A stretch of DNA of 64,000 nucleotides from Skeletonema tropicum (lineage: Eukaryota; Bacillariophyta; Thalassiosirophyceae; Thalassiosirales; Thalassiosiraceae): assembly GCA_037178625.1 (NCBI GenBank), contig CM074139.1, positions 1,922,001-1,986,000 on the forward strand. Direction: 5' to 3'. This document shows, one piece after another, positions 55,950 to 64,000 of this stretch. Under the pieces are notes generated by a model. That model was not told the origin of the DNA, did not search any database, and saw nothing but the letters and a program-made list of their open reading frames with translations. How positions within the stretch are numbered: the first letter of the stretch is position 1; the number at the start of each line of letters is the position of its first letter. The position numbers were made by a program, and so were the translations under genes.

Positions 55950-56513
55950 TAGGTTTGCTCGGACAGCCCCTTTGCATGATAAGCCCATCATTCAAGTCAC
56001 GGTCAGCGAGTCACGAAGCAGATAGTAGCTTTTATTACTTATCTGAGCACACTCAGAGATAGCAACGATAACATTTCAAACAACATCTCACGTCCATGCT
56101 GTTGTCCTAGAGATGTGATCTTCCCTCTGGTTTGGATTGATTTGCTGTGAGAAACTTAACATGCTGCAAGCACACGCGTGCCTCTTTTTCAATGATGCTC
56201 TCAGTGATTGTATAATAACGCTAATGACGACGATCGACGGCTCTGACGGAAGCTCACAATATGCAATACCATTTCATGGCCAATGGCGATGGCTGAACGA
56301 CGACCCAAGGGCAAAAGAAGCGGATGTCATGGTAGACATGTCTTGTGTCTTTGTCTTGTTCATAGAGAAAAATCACATCTTGCAAATCTTTTTACGTGAT
56401 TTGACATGTGTGACTACTATGTGACCATGTATGTGATTACACGGTTGCAAAAATAGTTGCAAATACTCCGAGTACAAGCATAGTATTAATAATGCACTTG
56501 ATGAAGAAGTAGT
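55950..56513. other. Intergenic region upstream of the SGNH-like gene
   Basis: No gene supported; one short frame (56137-56424) has no family resemblance. Confidence 0.4.
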
Positions 56514-58768
56514 ATGGCAAACAATCATCACGAGTACGAAGAAGTGCACCCACACGATGTCGACGATGATGCCGAGGACATTGAGCTCGTCGGCGGTGGT
56601 GGTCGTAATCGTCAACGTCGTGCTGCTCCACCACCTCTCTCTACTGGCGGAGGGTCCAGCTCATCAACGAAATGGATTGTCATTTTATTCCTCATCGTTT
56701 TGGTAGGTGTGTACAAATTGGGCATGGAGGAGGGTAAGGCGGAGGTTCAGCATGAGACGGGGTTGGATGTTGAAAGTAAGAATTATAGTAGTGAGGAGGT
56801 GCAGTATGAAAATAATAATGATAATGAAGATCCAGCGGTAGTTGATACGCAGGCACAGCAACAAAATGACCATCATGTTGAGGAAACCACCACAACAACT
56901 ACTACCACTACTACTACCACTACTACTACTTCACCGCCCAAACCATCCATGAAACTCACAATGGATCAACTCCACTCCATGCGACTCGAATGCAACAATC
57001 TAATCAACCTCCTCGACAACTATTATTTCGGAAAACCCAAGGCCACCGCCATGCTCCTAAATTCGTACATTGAACCATGGGACTTCAACGAAGTCGAATT
57101 GGACCATGTCGAATCGACCGATCCATCCGTTGTGGATTCGTCGTCTCCACGAAAATTGAGGGCGATGAAATTGGTGAATACCATGTTGAGGGCATTGGTG
57201 AGTGATGACCAGAGGGTGTTTTTAATGGGTGGCATTGGCTCTTCGGTTATGGCTGGTCATGATAATTGGTGAGTTTATGATTATTTGTGTGTGTGTATGT
57301 TTTGCTGTTGGTTGTTGTTTTTGCTGGAATTAGATCTCTAAAGAGTGAAACATTTGATATATATATATTCATCATACAACAACAACAACAACTATATAAA
57401 GTCATTATGACTCGTACGAATCACAAATGGAACGCCTCTTCTCACCAATCTGGCAAGCAGCCGATATGGAATTCACATTCCAAAACGCCGGCGAGGGGGG
57501 AGGATGTGGGGACAGTTACGAAAATCAAATCTGGTGTGTCAAACAAAACATTTCTCCAAATGTCGATGTGGTTCATTATGAGTGGACGTACTTTGAACAT
57601 GGTAGGGCAGCAGGAGAGCATGAGAGTTTATTACGGTGGATACAAATGTTGCCGAAGCAGCCTCCCTTGCATATTTTCAATACGGGGAAACACAAGAAAG
57701 ATAATGATGACAAGTTGGTGGAGTATTATGCGAGGTATGGGTTCAATGTGTTTTATATGAATACCGGATTTATGAATGGGGGGCATGAGGAGGAAGATCG
57801 ATTTTCATGGGGTCATGTTGGGGATGGATATCATAATACAACGAGGTATGGGGAGTTGGAGGAGGATGATCTGAGGAAAACTTCATTGTGAGTTGATCAT
57901 TGTGTCTTTCTTTATTGGCTTGTGCGTATGTGTGTCATTACTTCGAACAACTCTTCTCACTACTCTTTCACTCTGTAGGGGTGTTGTCATGCGGAATTGG
58001 CATCCAGGACCCATGGGCTTTCAATTGACATCTGATTCTTTCACCTATGTGTATACACACGCCATTCTCAAGGCATTAGATATTATCGAGAAGGAAGTAA
58101 ATGATGGTAAGGACCCTCGTGAGAAGTGGGATGCATCTACCCGTCCAATATTTATGAAAGGTGACTTGCCCGAACCAATGTTCTGTGATCCAATGTATTG
58201 TGTCGTGGATGAACCCCCGGGTTGTTTGAATTATGAGCTGCCAACGTTTGGGCAGTGGGGACCTAGGGTTGAGGACCCAGATGACGACTTGAATCCATAC
58301 CTTGGTGAGGTGCAGAACTGGAATGTATGGCATAAGAATAATGACCTATGGTACATGGTCGGAAAACAGGATACGGCTCTATTCAAGAAACGAGAGGATA
58401 GTGAAATGTGTCGACATTTAGATGCATGTGGGGGCATATCCGCCCGTAAAAAAGAGGATGGGATGGTTGTCTTTCGTCTACCGAAAATGGAGGTCGGTTT
58501 GGTAGTCATTTGTGGTTGCTGCGGGAAGAACGTCGGTGAGGCAATGTTCATTGAGAACGAAAGCCTTGAAATTAGCTTCAACACAGTACCCTTGAACAAG
58601 ACAACGTTTGACGTTTGGCCCAATAAGAAATGCGTAAGATTGCTGAAAAAGTTCCCGACGAGTGGAAGGGAGTCAGAAACACCTACGGGGCATCATTACT
58701 TGGCGCTGAAGCTGCTTGAGGACCAGAGAGGAGCCGACGTAAGAGTTAGTCATGTCTTCACTGTATAA
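56514..58768 (+). CDS. Type II membrane SGNH/GDSL-like hydrolase (three exons)
   Basis: Exons 56514-57268, 57402-57887 and 57979-58768; introns of 133 and 91 bases with GTGAGT donors and AAAG/GTAG acceptors, giving GHDN-CHYDSY and TSL-GVVMRNW across junctions; 676 aa. The N-terminus is cytosolic and acidic, then a membrane anchor (about 53-69), then an Asn/Glu and poly-Thr stem (about 85-142, a run of about 16 Thr from act/aca repeats). The lumenal part from about 150 has GGIGSSVMAGHDN, NAGEGGGCGDSYEN and VDVVHYEWTYFEHG, resembling SGNH blocks I, II and III, and H in the last exon. Possible esterase or acetyl-transfer role on secreted polymers; substrate unknown. Several Cys pairs fit a secretory compartment. 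Confidence 0.7.
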
Positions 58769-59254
58769 AGTAAAGAAGAGTGGTCTCATAATTAGGTAGC
58801 TGCTGATCAGAGCACCTGCTGATAGATAGATAGATAGATAGATAGATTATTTTAGTCACTACTCTCTAGACACCAGTGTCAGTAGAGAAAGAAGAATTTA
58901 AACCTGGAGGTGCTCGGGCTGGTCCCAAGACGCCTGTGCAGCCTGCTGGGCACTAACTGGTCGACGGATGTGGAAAGCGAACGCCTTGGTGCAGGCAAGG
59001 CCCAACTGTTGAAGGAAATGGATCTGAGGGGTGGGTGCTGTGTAGGAGTGGCCATAGAATCGCTGGTGGGCTGGATGGTTTGGGGTCTATCTTACATTTT
59101 AGGAAATATTTTGGCGCCAACAACTTGACACTTCTCACACAGAAGATGATGACCATGTTGAATGAGTTCGTAGGCGTCGATCAAAAGAGCAGCCACAAGG
59201 CATTATTATCCTCCACTAGAAAGTAAAGAGACTCATAATAGTAGAATTGATAGC
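58769..59254. other. Intergenic: gata microsatellite and interspersed repeat
   Basis: 58821-58846 is a (gata)n array; 58853-58950 is the second copy of the 10171-10280 repeat. No gene otherwise. Confidence 0.6.
58853..58950. repeat. Interspersed repeat, copy B (partner 10171-10280)
   Basis: See copy A: shared gtgtcagtagagaaag, ttaaacctggagg, ctcgggctg and agacgcctgtg in the same order, 48 kb apart, again just 3' of a secretory-pathway gene. Confidence 0.75.
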
Positions 59255-60538
59255 ATGCCGGTCCTTCATTCCCGTATGCACAACACAATTGACGTGGGAA
59301 AACCACCGTCACCGCCCTATGAATCAATGTATCAGAGTATTCAGATCCATTTTAATGGATTCGCCTACCTTCCACATGCAAGGGGCCGTGAGATCAAATC
59401 GCCGAGATTTTTAATGAACGGACATCAGTGGGAACTCGGCATCTATCCGGGGGGTGAGTTACACACGCGACATACTCCCCGCTCCTCAACTTATTTGGCA
59501 GTTCGCCTCCGGCTCTGCTCAGTAGGGCGTGTCACGGCTTCATTTGATGTGAAGATCTTCAATAAGTTCGGTGCCATGGAACGCAGAATGCAATCTCCAT
59601 TGATTGGTTGGAGCTCTGACACGGTCAAAGAGTGGTGTTGGCCTGAGGTGACAAGGCGCTCCAGAATCTTGGACGAAGAGTTTGGAATTCTTGATGATGA
59701 TGGGACGTTAGCTATCGTTGTCACCACAAAGGAAGATGCAGCTGCTGCGTTTGTTCCTGACAATCCTCTTCCCAAAATGATACAAAATATGTTTAATGAT
59801 GAAAGTACGGCCGATGTTTGCTTCGATGTTTGCATTCCTTCGGACGATGACCATGATGATGACGGAACCAAGAGCAAGAGGGCAAAATCATCAACTCAAT
59901 TATACGCTCACCGATCAATTTTGCAGGGATGCGCTCCCATGCTTGCTGCTCTCTTCGATGTGGAGGATACTGACAGTATGATAACTGCTCATATTAGTGA
60001 TGTAAAACCGGACATCTTCCGTCACTTGCTTTCCTATGTGTATGGAGTGAGCGTTCCAAAGGAAGAACTCAAAACTCATGCGAAGGATCTCATCGATGCT
60101 GCAGACAAGTATTCCATCGTCAATCTCAAGCTGGAAGCCGAAGCAGTCTACTTGAACTCGACGAAATTTACGTTTGATAACGCTATGGACAATTTGCTGT
60201 ATGCGGATGCCAAAAATTGTGCGTTACTCAAGGAAACCGTGCTAGACTTCTTGGCAGAGAATAGCACGGAGGCAATCAACAAGATCTCATTCTCTGACTT
60301 CCCAGGAAGTGTGGTCAAAGATCTCATGGTTGCTTTTGATAGGAGCAAGAAGCGCATAATCAAAGACTATCGCTCGGACTCTGAAGACGATGATGAAGAT
60401 GATGATGAAGAAGATTATAGTCTGATGCGTGTAAGTGAGTTGAGGAGAAAGTTGAATGCAAAAGGATTGGATGTTGACGGGTCTCGCGAAGCAATGATCG
60501 AAGCTCTCAATAATCCAGAAGGGTCTGTATCAAGCTGA
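59255..60538 (+). CDS. MATH-BTB-SAP protein 1
   Basis: 427 aa. Residues ~28-155 are MATH-like (FLMNGHQWELGIYPGG, then beta strands to DGTLAIVV). Residues ~175-295 are a BTB/POZ domain (NDESTADVCFDV, YAHRSILQGCAPML, LLSYVYGVSVP, DAADKYSIVNLK), followed by a BACK-like helical part. After an acidic linker (SDSEDDDEDDDEEDY) comes a C-terminal SAP motif (MRVSELRRKLNAKGLDVDG, ~392-420). MATH-BTB proteins usually act as substrate adaptors for cullin-3 ubiquitin ligases; SAP motifs often bind DNA or chromatin. The combination suggests a nuclear adaptor; this is inference. No introns. The paralogue at 61097-62490 is about 0.6 kb downstream on the same strand. Confidence 0.85.
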   Translation: MPVLHSRMHNTIDVGKPPSPPYESMYQSIQIHFNGFAYLPHARGREIKSPRFLMNGHQWELGIYPGGELHTRHTPRSSTYLAVRLRLCSVGRVTASFDVKIFNKFGAMERRMQSPLIGWSSDTVKEWCWPEVTRRSRILDEEFGILDDDGTLAIVVTTKEDAAAAFVPDNPLPKMIQNMFNDESTADVCFDVCIPSDDDHDDDGTKSKRAKSSTQLYAHRSILQGCAPMLAALFDVEDTDSMITAHISDVKPDIFRHLLSYVYGVSVPKEELKTHAKDLIDAADKYSIVNLKLEAEAVYLNSTKFTFDNAMDNLLYADAKNCALLKETVLDFLAENSTEAINKISFSDFPGSVVKDLMVAFDRSKKRIIKDYRSDSEDDDEDDDEEDYSLMRVSELRRKLNAKGLDVDGSREAMIEALNNPEGSVSS

Positions 60539-61096
60539 AGAGTAGGTAGGGTGCTGTGTTTGCATAAATGAGTAGGGGACTAGTTGATGTTGACAAAACT
60601 TTAATGCGAGCACTAATAATATCGTCATTGTGTAAAGTAAAGGTAAATGGTCATCATAATTGGACTTAGCCGCTTATAACTTAAAATTTTGCTCGGAACG
60701 CACCTTAACATCATTCCACCATGTTAGACAAGTTAGAAGGCGGGCAATTAGATCAGCCAGAGGACTTATTTTTCTCCGCAGGAAAGCAGAAATAGATGAC
60801 AGCGCCGGCACCCTGTTTTCACACAGATCTCATTTGCTTTCACACTCTCTACATTCCTCCTCTGCAGTTAGATAATTGCAATACAATACAGTCGAAGTCA
60901 ATCAATCTGGTCACCGTATATGAAGTATCAATACTGACGACATAGCACACATGTTGGTTAGTCATAATTTCGCCCCTAGAGGGCTAATCAGACGTACTTT
61001 AAAATTTCTGTTATTATCTTACTGTCTTCATTTGATGTTCCATGTCATAAAGAAGGATCATTTCTTTCTTGAAAGCGAGATTTTCTCGACAATGAA
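60539..61096. other. Intergenic region between BTB paralogues
   Basis: No gene supported; nothing conserved recognised. Confidence 0.4.
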
Positions 61097-62490
61097 ATGA
61101 GTCTTGATGAAACAATACTCAGTGCAATGAATATTTCCATGAACATTTCAACTACTTGCTACAATACTGCTACACTGAGCTCTGACTTCTCTAACTATAT
61201 CACTCAGGGTTCATTTCTTGTCTATTTTGAAAGCACCTCCAGAGTAGTTGTTGATATCATGTGGAGCGGATGCCGAATCGAAGACGCCAGAGTGTCCGTA
61301 GGATGCCCTCCTCCATCATCGTCTGAAAGCGGCGAGGAGTGGAAGACGTTTCAATTCTACTTTCATGACTTCGCTAAACTCAGTACCGAGAACATTTCGT
61401 TACATCGCCAGAATTCACCTGCAACGGACGTCAGTGGGAGCTTTGCGTCTACCCTGGTGGCAACTGTGATGCGGCGGAAGGACAAGTGTCAGCTTTCCTC
61501 CATAATGTTTCATGGGCGCGCATCATAGCCAGATTGAATATGAAGGTAATTGATAGGCTTGGAAAAGCAAAGGTAGCCGTTACGTCATCGAAGCTACGAA
61601 TCTTTGGTAACGACTTGGGCTTGCCCGATTTCATCTCTCACTCTGACATCTTGGATGAGTCCGAAAATATTCTGGATAGCAATGGCACGCTGACCGTCGT
61701 TGTTTCAATAGAAGAGGAACCGACAACTGTATATGTTCCCCCAAATCCCTATCTCAAGATGATGAAAGGATTGTTCAATGATGAGACAACTGCCGATGTT
61801 TGCTTTGAAGTCAGCAGCGTTGACAAGAAAGAGGGGGAGGGAGAAAAGTCAGAGTCATCGGTTTCTTTGCACCCCCACCGCTTGATTCTTGAGAAATGCG
61901 CCCCCATGCTTGCTGCCATATGTGAATCAAATAATGATGATGGTGTAGTAGTAATAGCTTCAGTCAATGATGTCAAAGCAGAAATCTTCCATTTCTTGCT
62001 TACCTATGTGTATGGAGGCAGCATCCCAGACGAAGAGCTCAAGACTCATGCGAAAGACATCATCGATGCTGCAGACAAGTATTCCATCGTCAATCTCAAG
62101 CTGGAGGCCGAAGCAGTCTACCTGGACTCGACGAAATTTACATTTGACAACGCGATGGACAATTTGCTGTATGCGGATGCCAAAAATTGTGCGTTGCTAA
62201 AGGAAACCGTGCTAGACTTCTTGGTAGAGAATAGCATAGAGGCAATCAACAACAAGGAGATTTCATTCACTGACTTCCCAGTAAGTGCGGTCAAAGATCT
62301 CATGGTTGCTTTTGAGAGGAGCAGGAAGCAAATCTGCAATCTTGATGGTAAGGATTATAGTTTGATGCGTGTAAGTGAGTTGAGGAGAAGGTTGAATGCA
62401 AAAGGATTGGATGTTGACGGGTCTCGTGAAGCAATGATCGAAGCTCTCAACAATTCAGAAGGGTTGAATCATACAGCAGCTGAAGAGTAA
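61097..62490 (+). pseudogene. MATH-BTB-SAP paralogue 2, frameshift in MATH domain
   Basis: 5' part from ATG 61097 reads through EEWKTFQFYFHDFAKLST; the 3' part, in another frame, reads REHFVTSPEFTCNGRQWELCVYPGG and continues to 62490. Aligning with paralogue 1 (HFNGFAYLP ... REIKSPRFLMNGHQWELGIYPGG) puts the frame change at about 61380-61395. The BTB region (NDETTADVCFEV, HPHRLILEKCAPML, LLTYVYGGSIP) and SAP tail (MRVSELRRRLNAKGLDVDG) are intact, and long stretches are near identical to paralogue 1, so the break is young or an assembly error. It lacks paralogue 1's acidic linker and ends NHTAAEE. Confidence 0.75.
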
Positions 62491-62649
62491 GGTGCTTTTG
62501 GAAGTAGGGTCTAGAGATTTAATGTTGAGAAAGTTTTCGTGTAGATATATGTTTCTAATCTACCATTTATCAATTAATACAAGTTGTTCTGCATCTCAAT
62601 TTCAATCATTTACAATAATATATCCATACAAAGTCTACAAATCTTCCAA

Positions 62650-64000
62650 TTAGGGACTCCCTCGCAAGTTACTGCGCAAGTTACTGTTCTGTTTGGGGAT
62701 GTCAATAAACTTACTCGATACGGGTCCTTTGTAACCACGGCTATCGATAGCTTGCACATAAACGGTATGCCTACCCGATGAAAGGCCTCGTGTTGGAATA
62801 TTAAAGCGGACTGTTTCCTCAGTTGTGTCCCAGTTGTCATCAACTACTTCCATGTCCCACTTCTTGTCGCCCTCTTGATAATCATCAGGGTGCACATCAA
62901 GGTAAAGATGAACTGCCCTGATGATTTGATTACCAGAGGAGTGATTGGGAAAGCCCTTGATCGTGTTCACCATCTTACTATCGCTTGCAATGACCCTAAC
63001 CCTTACTCGACCACCTAGCACGCGGGTATTTACATCTAATACATCTGGGCCCTTGACTTCTTTGTAGGGATTCATGGCAATCTTGGCGGTATAGATCAAA
63101 GAAGGTAAGTTGATAGGCACGACCTCACTCTCGAAACGAGAGCAATCTTGTTGGAAATCATCTCCAATCTCATAGCCGAAACTTGCTACTCCCAGTGCTC
63201 CGTACATGTAATCTGAGAAGTCACCACTTGCTTCATACATAAAGTCCGGCTGACCTCCAGCCCACAACTTGTATCCATTCCAATAATTGATCTTGCGACC
63301 CAATGCTTCTAACGCTTCATTATCAGGAGATTTAGCGTCTCGATGGCCCCAAGGATAGTACACGAAGCCCCCACTTGCATGAATGTCAATGTATACTCCT
63401 GTGATGTCTTCTCCAAAGGCTGTATTCATTTCCTTCTCTGGATTATCCTTGCGTTGTCCCTCCGGAAATAGCTTCTTTGCATATTCTACCACTGCTTGTG
63501 TCTCGGGTTCACTATTTGGAGATGATCCGTGGTAATCATTGGCACAAGGATCGTTACTCGCTCCATTCCTATCACCCCACATAAAGTCAAGATTGCGATT
63601 CAGGTCAACTCCATTGCCACATCCTTCCGGATTCAAGTTCTTTCTCCAGTACGAGTTTGGATTTTTCTCAGAAATGTACCGTCCATCAGGGTTGACATAC
63701 AAGATTGCATGAATTTCCGTATGATCTAATATCCATGTAATGTCCGCATTAGTGTTGTATCCCTCTACCAACGTTTCAATGAACCGTGCGTTCAATTCCG
63801 GTGGTGCCCACTCACGTGCATGCACACCTGATGTCACGAGCATCTTGCCCTTTTCGGATGATGTTCGGGCGCTGTTGCTAGAAGTGACGTTGAATGCGTA
63901 GATGTCGAAGCCGCCCGGTGGAAGATCATATCTCATGTTACTGCCATAATCGGAACGGCTGGGATTATTCTTCTTGATGTATGATTCGCCGATGGATTCC
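62650..64000 (-). CDS. M14 zinc carboxypeptidase 2 (5' end outside window)
   Basis: The frame is open to base 64000 (ESIGESYIKKNNPSRSDYG upstream of the first visible Met), so the N-terminus and any signal peptide lie beyond. The catalytic set is complete: GVHAREW, NPDGRY, GVDLNRNLD, YIDIHASG and the Glu in FGYEIGDD. Like the 7909 gene it has a C-terminal beta-rich accessory region (LYLDVHPDD, SSGRHTVYVQAID), but it stops after SNLRSNLRGSP without the Ser/Thr/Pro tail or hydrophobic end, so it should be soluble. Removes C-terminal residues from peptides. It converges on the BTB paralogue 2 with only about 160 bases between. Confidence 0.9.
   Translation of the reverse strand, partial: ESIGESYIKKNNPSRSDYGSNMRYDLPPGGFDIYAFNVTSSNSARTSSEKGKMLVTSGVHAREWAPPELNARFIETLVEGYNTNADITWILDHTEIHAILYVNPDGRYISEKNPNSYWRKNLNPEGCGNGVDLNRNLDFMWGDRNGASNDPCANDYHGSSPNSEPETQAVVEYAKKLFPEGQRKDNPEKEMNTAFGEDITGVYIDIHASGGFVYYPWGHRDAKSPDNEALEALGRKINYWNGYKLWAGGQPDFMYEASGDFSDYMYGALGVASFGYEIGDDFQQDCSRFESEVVPINLPSLIYTAKIAMNPYKEVKGPDVLDVNTRVLGGRVRVRVIASDSKMVNTIKGFPNHSSGNQIIRAVHLYLDVHPDDYQEGDKKWDMEVVDDNWDTTEETVRFNIPTRGLSSGRHTVYVQAIDSRGYKGPVSSKFIDIPKQNSNLRSNLRGSP

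Noticed and set aside
1..64000. CRISPR arrays, rRNA or tRNA genes
   Set aside because: No regularly spaced identical repeats with unique spacers and no recognisable rRNA or tRNA sequence were seen; tandem arrays present are simple microsatellites.

Overview
The window looks like nuclear DNA of a diatom, most likely a centric (Thalassiosira-like) species. Supporting evidence: short GT-AG introns of about 70-135 bp, plastid presequences with an Ala-Ala-Phe cleavage motif, a CP12-like Calvin-cycle regulator, a cluster of MYND/RING/Sel1-repeat genes, and a very high load of decayed transposons and recent duplications. No bacterial operons, rRNA, tRNA or CRISPR array were recognised.

Layout. 1-7.3 kb: two near-identical 1,421-bp direct repeats, each with a 201-aa gene, surround a methylglyoxal-synthase-domain gene; the second copy ends inside a broken transposase-like gene. 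7.9-10.1 kb: a secreted M14 metallocarboxypeptidase. 10.5-16.6 kb: three tandem MYND/RING/Sel1 paralogues, one intact and two stopped by single in-frame stop codons. 17-20.5 kb: a decayed P-loop sulfotransferase-like pseudogene and an intact Golgi-type sulfotransferase. 21-32.5 kb: a large inverted duplication carrying a plastid membrane protein, CP12 and RRM-protein genes on both arms. 33.3-38 kb: a direct re-duplication of the RRM block, truncated and frameshifted, with an insertion flanked by an 8-bp duplication. 38-56 kb: a transposon graveyard. It holds a mariner-like MITE, a hAT pseudogene, a 3.1-kb element with perfect 8-bp target-site duplications and a single spliced gene, a non-autonomous relative of it, an element with ~0.5-kb terminal inverted repeats, and a 3.3-kb element pairing a DDE_Tnp_4-like transposase remnant with a FEN1/XPG-like nuclease carrying a SAP-like tail. 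56.5-64 kb: a three-exon SGNH-like membrane protein, two MATH-BTB-SAP paralogues (the second frameshifted) and a second M14 carboxypeptidase running off the window.

Genes with plausible cell roles are CP12 (binding GAPDH/PRK in the plastid), the thylakoid-like membrane protein, methylglyoxal synthase, sulfotransferase, secreted carboxypeptidases and the BTB proteins (candidate substrate adaptors for ubiquitin ligases). They do not form one pathway. What unites the window is structural: repeated local duplication, inversion, gene-conversion-like chimerism and transposon insertion, with many copies caught at early stages of decay. The best candidate for something undescribed is the 52.7-55.9 kb transposon with its FEN1-like nuclease; second is the 45.9-49.0 kb element, whose encoded protein I could not place in a superfamily.
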